From a virus, in the IMG/VR virus record IMGVR_UViG_3300028025_005046, positions 1-50,420 of that record: 50,420 nt of DNA; one strand, written 5' to 3'. The notes under the pieces were generated by a model. The model did not search any database. It was not told the DNA's origin and was given only the letters and a program-made list of their open reading frames with translations. Positions 1 through 6,552 of the stretch are shown one piece after another. The position numbers and the translations under genes are program-made. Positions within the stretch are counted from its first letter, which is position 1, and each line of letters starts with the position of its first letter.

Positions 1-79
1 CTGAATATAAGAACCAATGTCACTTTGACAATAAACAGCCGAGTACTAAGGTATTCAAATTCTGAAAGGTAGGCTGCCA

Positions 80-844
80 ATGAAAAAGCTCATTGCAATT
101 AGTGCGTTAGCACTAGTGATGATTACAGGAACCAAACCCCCGTTTGGAACCTCCGCCCAAGCAAGTGCGACGGTGGACCAAGCAACACAAGCAACACAAA
201 TAACACAAGTAAGAACTGCTCCAGGGCCAAAGGTTAGTGGCATCGTAAAGATGGAAGCTACTTTGGCTGGTCCCGTAAAGGTATCGGCCGTAAAGGCTGG
301 ACCAATCATTGAGACCGGAGAGCCTGTAATGGGTTCAATGGAATGGATGGCTAGGGAAAAAGCAGAAAAAGATAAGATTCAGTCAGACGCTGCCTCCACT
401 CAGGAGAAGCTAGAAGCGGAGATTGCTCGACTAGAGCGTATCGCCGAAGACACTAAAGAACTGAATCAAGCGGTAGTACTAGTGAAGAAGCAGGTCGGTA
501 AGACCTGGTACGCATTCAGTGGATCCACTCCAGATGGCTGGGACTGTTCAGGTCTCGTTCTCTGGATGTACGGAAAGATTGGATATAACCTAGAGCACCG
601 TGCCTCCCTGCAGAAGAACTCGGGAGAGTTGGTCGAGGAACCAAAAATCGGAGACATAGTAGCCTTTACATACAAGGGCTCTAAATCCGCATACCACGTG
701 GGTATCTACGTGGGACCAAATGAGATGATACACGCTGGCGGGAAACGAGGAGATAGGACAGAAATTGTGTCCATCGGCCAGTGGGCAAAAGGCAATGGCA
801 ACACCGTTGTAACATACACTCGTGTGATTGAGACTAATAACTAG
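80..844 (+). CDS. Secreted NlpC/P60-family cell-wall hydrolase
   Basis: 254 aa. Residues 1-30 form a signal peptide (KK, hydrophobic stretch, then ASA). Residues 85-130 are a charged predicted coiled coil. From about 133 the NlpC/P60 fold is recognisable: Cys156 in WDCSG, His206 in YHVGIYVG and His218 in MIHAG fit the catalytic Cys/His/polar residues. Family members cleave peptide bonds in peptidoglycan stems. The export signal implies action outside the membrane, as a wall-remodelling or superinfection-exclusion factor or an auxiliary lysin; the main endolysin candidate lies at 4733-5581. The ATG follows a GAAAGGTAGG ribosome site, and a terminator follows directly. The family call is firm, the role is inferred. 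Confidence 0.85.
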   Translation: MKKLIAISALALVMITGTKPPFGTSAQASATVDQATQATQITQVRTAPGPKVSGIVKMEATLAGPVKVSAVKAGPIIETGEPVMGSMEWMAREKAEKDKIQSDAASTQEKLEAEIARLERIAEDTKELNQAVVLVKKQVGKTWYAFSGSTPDGWDCSGLVLWMYGKIGYNLEHRASLQKNSGELVEEPKIGDIVAFTYKGSKSAYHVGIYVGPNEMIHAGGKRGDRTEIVSIGQWAKGNGNTVVTYTRVIETNN

Positions 845-862
845 GAAGTTATAAGTTGAAGA

Positions 863-893
863 ACCCCTCCTGCTACTTGGGAGGGGTTTTTCG
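863..893 (+). terminator. Rho-independent terminator after the NlpC/P60 gene
   Basis: Stem ACCCCTCC (863-870) pairs with GGAGGGGT (880-887), followed by a T run. Confidence 0.85.
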
Positions 894-933
894 CTCCCTA
901 ATTAGGCCAGCAATCTGGGGTAGAATAAGACCT

Positions 934-1020
934 ATGAATTCCTTTAGCATTGCCGCCTATGCGCTAGTTGTAGCGTTCCTCGGGCTGTTCATGCTTGTTA
1001 TAAATAGGAAAGATAAATAG
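934..1020 (+). CDS. 28-aa single-span membrane protein, leaderless
   Basis: A short reading frame with one hydrophobic helix (about residues 5-23) and a basic tail (INRKDK). A -10-like TAGAAT (921-926) lies seven bases before the ATG and no ribosome site is visible, which suggests a leaderless transcript. The next gene starts 3 nt downstream. Function unknown; it could be a small membrane regulator or a holin-type helper. Confidence 0.55.
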   Translation: MNSFSIAAYALVVAFLGLFMLVINRKDK

Positions 1021-1022
1021 TA

Positions 1023-1250
1023 GTGGACGCCCTAACCTTAGTTCCTATCCTGATTATTGCCTGTACTGGCTTCGTGGTTATTGCACTAGGGATGTGGAGT
1101 GAGTCTAAAGCCGCTCGTAGGAGTTGGATTTGGAAAGAGCGACAAGAAATAATAAACGCCATTATGAATATAAAACCCCTGTCTAGTAGTCCAGACGTGC
1201 GGGACACCAAAAACCAAATAATAGACGCCATTACCAAAAGGAGCCTCTGA
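1023..1250 (+). CDS. Small membrane-anchored protein of unknown function
   Basis: 75 aa from a GTG start. Residues 5-24 form a transmembrane helix, followed by a basic, cytoplasmic-looking tail. The stop overlaps the next start by one base (TGATG), so it is translationally coupled to the 1250 gene. The start and two internal stretches of the gene carry the GACGCC repeat described in the findings. No family recognised. Confidence 0.6.
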   Translation: MDALTLVPILIIACTGFVVIALGMWSESKAARRSWIWKERQEIINAIMNIKPLSSSPDVRDTKNQIIDAITKRSL

Positions 1251-1423
1251 TGACAGAGCACCGGATTAAATCGTATGACGAAGGTAAGCAAGACGCCCGT
1301 AAGGAAATCTTGGACTGGATTAAAGAGAACCGTAGCTTTATTGAGTTCGATGCCGGAGATGGTATCTACCGCGATCACTTCACTTCCAACGACTTGATTG
1401 CGTACATAGATAGTAAAAAGTAA
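1250..1423 (+). CDS. 57-aa charged hypothetical protein
   Basis: The frame overlaps the preceding stop (TGATG) and the following start (TAATG), the usual packing of a phage operon. The product is soluble and acidic/basic mixed, beginning MTEHRIKSYDEGKQDARKEI, and may be mostly helical. No family recognised. Confidence comes from the couplings on both sides. Confidence 0.55.
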   Translation: MTEHRIKSYDEGKQDARKEILDWIKENRSFIEFDAGDGIYRDHFTSNDLIAYIDSKK

Positions 1424-2004
1424 TGGACGCCCCTATCAAAGTAGCTCCTAACTTCATAACGGAGTCAGACTGTAAAGTCCTAATGGATTACATTGATTTG
1501 ATTGAGGGAACGCTGGGGGATAAGTTCGTATCTTGGCAGGAAGGTAGAAGGGTTGCCCTGCAGTTCGGGGAAGACTTGTACCACTCTGGTACTTCCTATC
1601 CGACCCTAGAGATTCTAGGTAAAGATAAACAGATAGTCGAGCGTCACTTCGAGCGAATTATTGATCGAGCTAAAGAGCTATTCGATGTGGCCGGGGATTT
1701 ATATATGTCATCGTTCTGGATTGCAAAGCAATATCCGGATGCAATAGTAGACAGTCACGAGGATACCGACGGTGGGTTCAACACTCACTTTAGGTACAGC
1801 GGTGTCTTGTACTTGAACAAGATGAGCGAGGGCGGAAAACTATTCTTTGATAAGTATCAATACTCCTACGCGCCTGAAGGCGGAGACCTTGTAATGTTCC
1901 CGTCTCAGGGGACTGGGAACCACGAAGTAACGGAGATAACTCAGCAGAGATACTCCTTGGTGTTCTGGCTAACGGACATAGAATCGATGGGAATTCCGAA
2001 ATGA
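1423..2004 (+). CDS. 2OG-Fe(II) dioxygenase (prolyl-4-hydroxylase-like)
   Basis: 193 aa. The double-stranded beta-helix iron motif is visible: His112 and Asp114 in SHEDTDGG as the HxD pair, His167 in GNHEV as the distal ligand and Arg176 in QRYSLVFWL as the 2-oxoglutarate binder. Such enzymes use O2 and 2-oxoglutarate to hydroxylate proteins, nucleobases or small molecules; the substrate cannot be told. Phage members are commonly found near structural or DNA-modification genes. Its ATG overlaps the upstream stop (TAATG), and its last codons overlap the recombinase start, so the two are co-expressed. Confidence 0.85.
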   Translation: MDAPIKVAPNFITESDCKVLMDYIDLIEGTLGDKFVSWQEGRRVALQFGEDLYHSGTSYPTLEILGKDKQIVERHFERIIDRAKELFDVAGDLYMSSFWIAKQYPDAIVDSHEDTDGGFNTHFRYSGVLYLNKMSEGGKLFFDKYQYSYAPEGGDLVMFPSQGTGNHEVTEITQQRYSLVFWLTDIESMGIPK

Positions 2005-2681
2005 CAGACGCGCCAACCAGTGGTAAAGCTATTCTCTATGCGCGAGTAAGTACCGCGATGCAGGTGGCTGATGGTGTTTCGTTGGATGTGCAGGAGCGCC
2101 AGATGGCAACGGCTGCTGAGTTCCACGGATTCGCTGAGTGGGAGTTGGTGCGCGAGGAGGGACGCTCGGGGAAGAGTATCTCGGGACGACCAGCGTTGCA
2201 GAGCGTTCTAAAGAGACTTGCGTCAAAAGAAGTAGACGCCCTTATCGTTACTAGAATCGATCGACTTGCTAGGTCAACAACAGACTTCTTGGACATTGTG
2301 GATAGAGCCAACAAAGAAGGTTGGCGCTTGATTATGCTGGACCTTAACCTGGATACGAGTACATACCAAGGACGCTTCGTGGTAACAGTGATGTCGGCGC
2401 TCGCGGAAATGGAGCGAGGAATTATTGCTTCGCGTCAGAAAGATGTGCATAAGGATAGACGTGACCGCGGAGTTGTATGGGGTGTGGACATGGGGCCGAT
2501 GAACAAGACTCCGGAAGAAGTTAAGACTCGGATTATGCACCAGAGAACTATGAAGATGAGCTTCCGGAAGATAGCCGACGGACTTAACGCGGACGGGATA
2601 CCTACGCAGAATGGTCGAGCGTGGCACCCTACGACGGTGAAGAATATAGTAGACGCCGCTACTGGACAAGAGCCTGAATAG
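2001..2681 (+). CDS. Serine recombinase (resolvase/invertase family)
   Basis: 226 aa. The catalytic domain is intact: LYARVSTAMQ with nucleophile Ser17, RSGKSISGRPAL, and the RIDRLARS helix. After the long E helix (about 105-145) a short C-terminal part (KTPEEVKTR to TVKNIV) resembles the start of the Recombinase domain with a DNA-binding helix. It is far shorter than large serine integrases (about 450-550 aa), so it fits a resolvase, invertase or transposon-type enzyme better than a standard phage integrase. The ATGA overlap couples it to the oxygenase. No inverted-repeat crossover sites were seen nearby. Confidence 0.88.
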   Translation: MTDAPTSGKAILYARVSTAMQVADGVSLDVQERQMATAAEFHGFAEWELVREEGRSGKSISGRPALQSVLKRLASKEVDALIVTRIDRLARSTTDFLDIVDRANKEGWRLIMLDLNLDTSTYQGRFVVTVMSALAEMERGIIASRQKDVHKDRRDRGVVWGVDMGPMNKTPEEVKTRIMHQRTMKMSFRKIADGLNADGIPTQNGRAWHPTTVKNIVDAATGQEPE

Positions 2682-2734
2682 CCTGTAACATAGATATTGC
2701 ATTTCATATAAATATAAAGAAAGGTAAATGCAAA

Positions 2735-3073
2735 ATGGAAACATCTAAGGTATTCACCCCCGCGGTAGGTAAAGACGTAAAGTTTAAAGGTGCCTCTGAT
2801 TGGGGAAAGTTCTTCCACCGAGTCACTTTAAAAGACGGCCGTGATATCGGCTTCTCGGCAGATAAAGTAGCGGTAACTGATAACGGTGATTTAATTGCCA
2901 TATCTAACAGTCACTACAATTCAGAGACTAAAAAATATGACCCGCTTGAGACCCCAAAAACAATAGTAGCTTTAGCAAAAGGTGAGTGGATTTGCTTCTA
3001 CTCAGCCAGTGTACTTACTGGTGATCCAATCGGTATCGACTGGTTTGAAAGCACTGAACCAGCAGCTAGGTAG
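2735..3073 (+). CDS. Conserved-looking hypothetical protein (112 aa)
   Basis: A good AAAGAAAGGT ribosome site precedes the ATG, and a strong terminator follows the stop. The product has an alternating beta pattern, for example VKFKGASDWGKFFHRVTLKD and ICFYSASVLTGDPIGIDWF, which suggests a small beta-rich soluble domain. No signal peptide, membrane helix or catalytic motif. Function unknown. Confidence 0.7.
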   Translation: METSKVFTPAVGKDVKFKGASDWGKFFHRVTLKDGRDIGFSADKVAVTDNGDLIAISNSHYNSETKKYDPLETPKTIVALAKGEWICFYSASVLTGDPIGIDWFESTEPAAR

Positions 3074-3083
3074 TTAAAAGATA

Positions 3084-3116
3084 ACCGGGCAGTCGAATTG
3101 ACTGTCCGGTTTTTCT
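3084..3116 (+). terminator. Terminator upstream of the tRNA
   Basis: ACCGGGCAGTC (3084-3094) pairs with GACTGTCCGGT (3100-3110), followed by TTTTC. Confidence 0.85.
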
Positions 3117-3135
3117 TTGCTAGGTTTTGTATAAA

Positions 3136-3209
3136 CGAGGCTTAGCTCAGCTGGTTAGAGCCCCGAACTCATAATTCGGTCGTCGTGGGTTCAAGTCCCA
3201 CAGCCTCGA
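3136..3209 (+). tRNA. tRNA-Met (anticodon CAT), elongator type
   Basis: All arms fold by eye. The acceptor is CGAGGCT/AGCCTCG, the D arm GCTCAGCTGGTTAGAGC, the anticodon arm CCGAA-CTCATAA-TTCGG and the T arm GTGGG-TTCAAGT-CCCAC, with an A discriminator. No CCA is encoded. The C1-G72 pair argues against an initiator tRNA. A CTCATAA loop fits elongator Met, but lysidine-modified Ile2 cannot be excluded. Confidence 0.93.
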
Positions 3210-3250
3210 CGTATAATAGTAAACGCAGTTATGAATAGAAAGAGAAGCCG

Positions 3251-3409
3251 ATGAGCGACGACCGCGAATGGATTTACGAGAAGTGGGAAGAAATTAATGC
3301 CCGCGCTAACAAAGCTCAGACGGACCTGAATGAGGCCGAGCGAATGGCTAAACAACTGCTGGTGGACTTAGAGTTCCTGAATATCATGTTCGAGGAGGAC
3401 CTCCTCTAA
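3251..3409 (+). CDS. 52-aa helical hypothetical protein
   Basis: Starts MSDDREWIYEKWEEINARAN after an AGAGAAG site and continues as a predicted amphipathic coiled coil. The stop overlaps the next ATG (TAATG). It lies directly downstream of the tRNA. No family recognised. Confidence 0.6.
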   Translation: MSDDREWIYEKWEEINARANKAQTDLNEAERMAKQLLVDLEFLNIMFEEDLL

Positions 3410-3594
3410 TGAAGGAGGGGCCGGCTAAGCCGCCGCCACGTAAAGAACGTAAAGTAGTAGACGCCGTTAAGGTTGCAGGCAGGAGAGAGGCCTTCCAATA
3501 CTTACACGAGCTGGGCATCATAAACTACACCAGTTGGGACGATGTCTACTTCCTGGACAAGGATGGCGTACTTCTTATATTCAAGTACGAATAG
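3409..3594 (+). CDS. 61-aa hypothetical protein
   Basis: Coupled to the preceding gene through TAATG. The N-terminus is basic and proline-rich (residues 1-15), the rest is a small alpha/beta unit ending DGVLLIFKYE. One GACGCC repeat lies inside it, encoding VVDAV. Function unknown. Confidence 0.55.
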   Translation: MKEGPAKPPPRKERKVVDAVKVAGRREAFQYLHELGIINYTSWDDVYFLDKDGVLLIFKYE

Positions 3595-3623
3595 ACCTTT
3601 CCGGCGTTAAGTAAAATAGAGGT

Positions 3624-3806
3624 ATGACTAATCTACCTCCATATTTTCAGAGCAGCGTTGAACAGCAGAAGTGGGACGACGGGTTTAAAGCCGGTCTTAA
3701 AGAGAACATTTCTGACATTGCTGACATCTTAGAAGACACTACAGACGCCAACACTGCTAAGCAGCTTGAGGCGCTTCTAGTTAAAATAGACCGTCGCCTA
3801 GCCTAA
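3624..3806 (+). CDS. 60-aa helical hypothetical protein, leaderless
   Basis: A TAAAAT hexamer (3612-3617) lies six bases before the ATG with no ribosome site, so a leaderless transcript is likely. The product is soluble and helical (QKWDDGFKAGLKENISDIAD). The next gene starts one base after the stop. Function unknown. Confidence 0.6.
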   Translation: MTNLPPYFQSSVEQQKWDDGFKAGLKENISDIADILEDTTDANTAKQLEALLVKIDRRLA

Positions 3807-3807
3807 T

Positions 3808-4029
3808 ATGGGTGAACTAGCGCCGGGAGACATCAATCAAGACTTGATTGGTAAAACCGTGACGCTCCATGCACCCTACTTCCCTAGCCTCCCTGAGAGA
3901 GTTAGCGGTACCGTAACCTATGTAGAGAGCTCGGAGATACCTCATATGGTGGTAATCCAAGAGCCAGGGGCCGGGACAATGAATCTTGTAGACATTGATT
4001 TATACCAAAACCGCGAAATTGAAGACTAA
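3808..4029 (+). CDS. 73-aa hypothetical beta-rich protein
   Basis: Begins one base after the previous stop. The pattern GKTVTLHAPYFPSLPERVSG then TVTYV and MVVIQEPGAGTMNLVDI suggests a small SH3- or OB-like barrel. No catalytic motif; function unknown. Confidence 0.55.
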   Translation: MGELAPGDINQDLIGKTVTLHAPYFPSLPERVSGTVTYVESSEIPHMVVIQEPGAGTMNLVDIDLYQNREIED

Positions 4030-4036
4030 ACCTTAG

Positions 4037-4064
4037 TTGACAATTAGTTGTCGGGTGCTATAGT
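4037..4064 (+). promoter_or_regulatory. Sigma70-type promoter with a long leader
   Basis: Consensus TTGACA (4037-4042), 16-nt spacer, TATAGT (4059-4064). The start codon it would serve is at 4209, leaving a leader of roughly 135-140 nt. The leader holds no obvious gene; the imperfect repeat TATCGTATAGGATACGAT near 4158-4175 could form a small hairpin. Confidence 0.75.
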
Positions 4065-4208
4065 CCGGAGAACACTTGGTTGGATACGTATAAACGATGG
4101 TTGCAGGATAAAAATATAATGCTACAGTTCGGAATCCGGTAAGCAATCAGAAGGTTATCGTATAGGATACGATGTAGATATAAGATTTGTCGCGAAGGGC
4201 AGAGTTAA

Positions 4209-4496
4209 ATGAACGAACGTCACGTACGTAAGGTACAAAAGAACCGCCACATGACTGAAATCCAGCTAAATATTGCTGCTAACTCTGTATTTAAGAACCT
4301 ATCGCATCGGGACCGCTTAAAGCTGGCAAAGATTATCTACAAGGCCGAGATGGTAGAGTTCTATATCCGCGAGAAGGATTTGAACAAGGTAAGCACTGCC
4401 TTCCAAGAAATGATTGCAAACGCCCTTAGGAACATCGATGAGGCCTTTGAAGAAGACGAAGACGGCGAAGAAGACCCTTTTAAAAAGTTTGATTAA
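4209..4496 (+). CDS. 95-aa hypothetical protein with acidic tail
   Basis: Expressed from the consensus promoter at 4037 and preceded by GAAGGGCAGAG. The N-terminus is basic, the middle is helical (HRDRLKLAKIIYKAEMVEFY) and the last 15 residues are strongly acidic. It could bind nucleic acid or act as a protein mimic, but no family is recognised. Convergent with the minus-strand lysis block. Confidence 0.6.
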   Translation: MNERHVRKVQKNRHMTEIQLNIAANSVFKNLSHRDRLKLAKIIYKAEMVEFYIREKDLNKVSTAFQEMIANALRNIDEAFEEDEDGEEDPFKKFD

Positions 4497-4549
4497 GCTT
4501 CGGCGTGTCTAAATAATAGACGCTCCCCTATGGTAATAGACTCTCAATT

Positions 4550-4648
4550 GCTCGAGGTTTTCGTGATTTTCCTCCGAGCGTTTTCATGGGAGAGATACAC
4601 GCCCTCACGGTTTTTAATTCCTTTCAAGCCGTGAGGGACTCTCTTCCC
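4550..4648. other. Nested hairpin region between convergent genes
   Basis: Three inverted repeats follow one another: GCTCGAGG/CCTCCGAGC (4550-4557/4571-4579), an outer GGGAGAGA (4588-4595) with TCTCTTCCC (4640-4648), and inside it CCCTCACGG/CCGTGAGGG (4602-4610/4629-4637). There is no reading frame and no good U-run after the outer stem, so this may be a structured RNA or just convergent termination signals. Confidence 0.4.
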
Positions 4649-4675
4649 GTTTGTTACTCCTTTCTGTTGATACAG

Positions 4676-4717
4676 AAAAACCCCCCAGTTGACTGATAGG
4701 CCGGGGGGTTTTTTTTT
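4676..4717. terminator. Bidirectional terminator
   Basis: AAAAACCCCCC and GGGGGGTTTTTTTTT flank a short loop between two convergent operons, so it would work on both strands. Confidence 0.85.
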
Positions 4718-4732
4718 GCTCGAAGTGAGTGT

Positions 4733-5581
4733 TTAGTCTAGGAACGCCCAGGTCTTAGGGCCAATGATTCCATCAACCTTTAGACCGTGCTTAGCCTGAA
4801 GCTTCTCGACTGCTTCGTGAGTTGTCTCGTCGAAGTCACCGGTAATCTTCACGTTTACCTGCTGCTGTACGAACTTAACTTCTGGGCCGATAGAACCCTT
4901 CTGGATGTAGCGACCAGGGTAGCCAGGGTTCTTAATCTCAATAACGACTGGAGCTGCGACAGTCTTAGGAGCTTCAGCTTTAGCTGCTTCCTTCTTTGCG
5001 ACTAGTTCTGCATCTACCTTTGAAGCCTGTGCTTCGTTGTGCTCTGGTGCCTCTGCTACTGGGTCGGTCTCAGTTGCAACAACTGCTGCTGAAGCAATAG
5101 CCTTCTCCTTGGCAATAAGAGCCTTGAAGAAACCGATTGGTTCGATGTAGTTCTTACCATCAGCTGCCCACGTGTGGACCTTGCCTAGACGAAGCTCCCA
5201 GTGGAGGTGCTTACCTGTTGACATACCGGTGGTGCCCATCTTGCCAAGCATCTGACCAGCTTCAACTTTCTGGCCTTTCTTGACCTTGATTGAGCCGTCC
5301 TTCATGTGAGCATAAAGGGTTGTGTAGTGCTTGCCATCAATCTTGTGAAGAAGGATTACGTAGTTACCAAAGCCACCACCTGCGGCGGTTGACTTCTTAG
5401 CCTCTAGTACCTTGCCGTCGTACGGCGCTTCGATGATGCATGGTTCGTGTGGAGACCAGATGTCGGTCCCGTTGTGGTGCTTCTTTTGCTTGGTTACAGG
5501 GTGGATACGCATACCCATAAGGCTGGTTGCCTTGAAGTCCTTGCCAAGCTTTCCGTCGATTGGATATTGTGCTTTCGCCAT
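4733..5581 (-). CDS. M23 metallo-endopeptidase endolysin with peptidoglycan-binding domain
   Basis: 282 aa, no signal peptide. The LytM/M23 zinc site is visible as His36 and Asp40 in HHNGTD, His92 in LYAHM and His125-x-His127 in GKHLHWEL. An alanine/glutamate-rich linker (about 155-210) leads to a C-terminal PG_binding_1 repeat (GSIGPEVKFVQQQV to DGIIGPKTWAFLD). The family cuts peptide cross-bridges of the wall. The missing export signal plus a holin-like gene upstream in the same block fit a holin-dependent endolysin. GAGGAC before the ATG is the ribosome site. Confidence 0.92.
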   Translation of the reverse strand: MAKAQYPIDGKLGKDFKATSLMGMRIHPVTKQKKHHNGTDIWSPHEPCIIEAPYDGKVLEAKKSTAAGGGFGNYVILLHKIDGKHYTTLYAHMKDGSIKVKKGQKVEAGQMLGKMGTTGMSTGKHLHWELRLGKVHTWAADGKNYIEPIGFFKALIAKEKAIASAAVVATETDPVAEAPEHNEAQASKVDAELVAKKEAAKAEAPKTVAAPVVIEIKNPGYPGRYIQKGSIGPEVKFVQQQVNVKITGDFDETTHEAVEKLQAKHGLKVDGIIGPKTWAFLD

Positions 5582-5590
5582 TTTGTCCTC

Positions 5591-5797
5591 TTACCTTGTT
5601 TGAGCTAGTTTGTTGGTTGCTATTTCACTGCAGCGCTGGTTCTTGTATCCTCGTTGGAAGTACTGGAACTCGAGCGAAGTATGCTCCCGGGTAGCGTAAT
5701 ACTTCTTAGCAGCGTTGAATGCTTCGATTCTTAGTTCTTTTGTTTCAGCTTTGAGAAAGAAATACACATAGCTGAAAACGCGGGAGATTGTCTTCAT
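5591..5797 (-). CDS. 68-aa hypothetical protein in the lysis block
   Basis: Starts inside the ATGA overlap with the preceding 53-aa gene and ends nine bases before the endolysin start. Residues 1-18 are hydrophobic/aromatic (FSYVYFFLK), the rest is basic and aromatic. A TAAAAT sits exactly six bases before the ATG, so a leaderless internal start is possible as well as translational coupling. Could be a lysis accessory; no family recognised. Confidence 0.6.
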   Translation of the reverse strand: MKTISRVFSYVYFFLKAETKELRIEAFNAAKKYYATREHTSLEFQYFQRGYKNQRCSEIATNKLAQTR

Positions 5798-5955
5798 GAG
5801 CCAATTTTACCAGGGTTCTGGGCCTCGTATTCGGCCATGTATGCCTTCAGGAAGGCGCTACGCTCTGAGTCAGTAAGGGTATGCCCCAGGGCACCTTCAT
5901 GGCGTCCTAGGGCATAATGAGCCTCTAGCCAGAGCTGATGGCTGGTATTAGTCAT
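5794..5955 (-). CDS. 53-aa hypothetical protein in the lysis block
   Basis: A short frame bridging two accepted genes: its ATG overlaps the end of the holin-like gene by 8 nt and its TGA overlaps the next ATG. The product is soluble (MTNTSHQLWLEAHYALGRHE to AYMAEYEAQNPGK). Unknown function; included because the gap would otherwise be empty and both couplings are tight. Confidence 0.6.
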   Translation of the reverse strand: MTNTSHQLWLEAHYALGRHEGALGHTLTDSERSAFLKAYMAEYEAQNPGKIGS

Positions 5956-6130
5956 CTTTTGGACGACGCAGAGGGAATGTTAGTACCCAGACTGCAAGCG
6001 TGATAAAGATAAGGTTCCCTGTTAGTTCCTTGGCTGAACCCTCTAGTACGAGCCATGCAACGGTCATACCTAGGAGTGTCCATGCTTGGCCAACGATGTC
6101 GTTAAATAGTTCCTTTAGAAACTTCTTCAT
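5948..6130 (-). CDS. Holin-like small membrane protein
   Basis: 60 aa with a basic N-terminus, two hydrophobic helices (about 16-31 and 36-53) and a charged C-terminus (RRPKDD), the general form of small class II holins. Holins assemble in the inner membrane and trigger release of the endolysin. It lies two small genes upstream of the M23 endolysin on the same strand. Sequence alone cannot separate it from other two-span proteins. Confidence 0.6.
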   Translation of the reverse strand: MKKFLKELFNDIVGQAWTLLGMTVAWLVLEGSAKELTGNLIFITLAVWVLTFPLRRPKDD

Positions 6131-6142
6131 GGTTTGTTCTTT

Positions 6143-6550
6143 CTACTTAGTGTTCTTTGCGCGGATTGCTTTTAGTGCTTCAAAGTCTTTAACCTTGGTG
6201 TCTCCCATATATCCCCATGCGTAACCACCTGCGATGAGAGCTTCGTTTACTGAGAGCTCTGCACCGTCGAGGTAAATCCAACCAAGGATGCGGCCATACT
6301 TTTCTGTTGAGTCAGGAAGCTGTGTCTTGATGACAATGGTCTTAGCTTCCTTCAACTTCTTCTTAAGAAGTTCCTTGACTTCTAGGCCGAGGACTTTCTC
6401 TTCTTTGTTGGTTGTGCGCGATTCTGGGGTATCAATCCCCGCAAGACGTACACGCTTTGTTAGTGAGATGTCGAAGCCGAGGTCAATGTCTACATCGATT
6501 GTGTCCCCGTCAACAACGGTTAGTACTGATTTAACTCTGTACTCGTACAT
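6143..6550 (-). CDS. Staphylococcal-nuclease-like (SNase/thermonuclease) protein
   Basis: 135 aa, no signal peptide. Asp21, Arg35, Asp40, Thr41, Glu43 and Arg87 all fall at the same numbers as the catalytic and Ca-binding residues of mature staphylococcal nuclease (VRLAGIDTPES and EKYGRILG), so it should be active. Such enzymes cut DNA and RNA to 3'-phosphates. It is co-directional with the lysis genes and starts 2 nt after the giant surface gene. Possible roles are host nucleic acid degradation or debris clearance; both are inference. Confidence 0.9.
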   Translation of the reverse strand: MYEYRVKSVLTVVDGDTIDVDIDLGFDISLTKRVRLAGIDTPESRTTNKEEKVLGLEVKELLKKKLKEAKTIVIKTQLPDSTEKYGRILGWIYLDGAELSVNEALIAGGYAWGYMGDTKVKDFEALKAIRAKNTK

Positions 6551-6552
6551 TG

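Noticed and set aside
2001-2681. The serine recombinase as a standard large integrase with nearby attP
   Set aside because: It is less than half the usual length and no crossover-like inverted repeat was found around it.
2274-2818. Minus-strand frames opposite the recombinase
   Set aside because: Low-complexity composition, no start signals, antisense to a clear gene.
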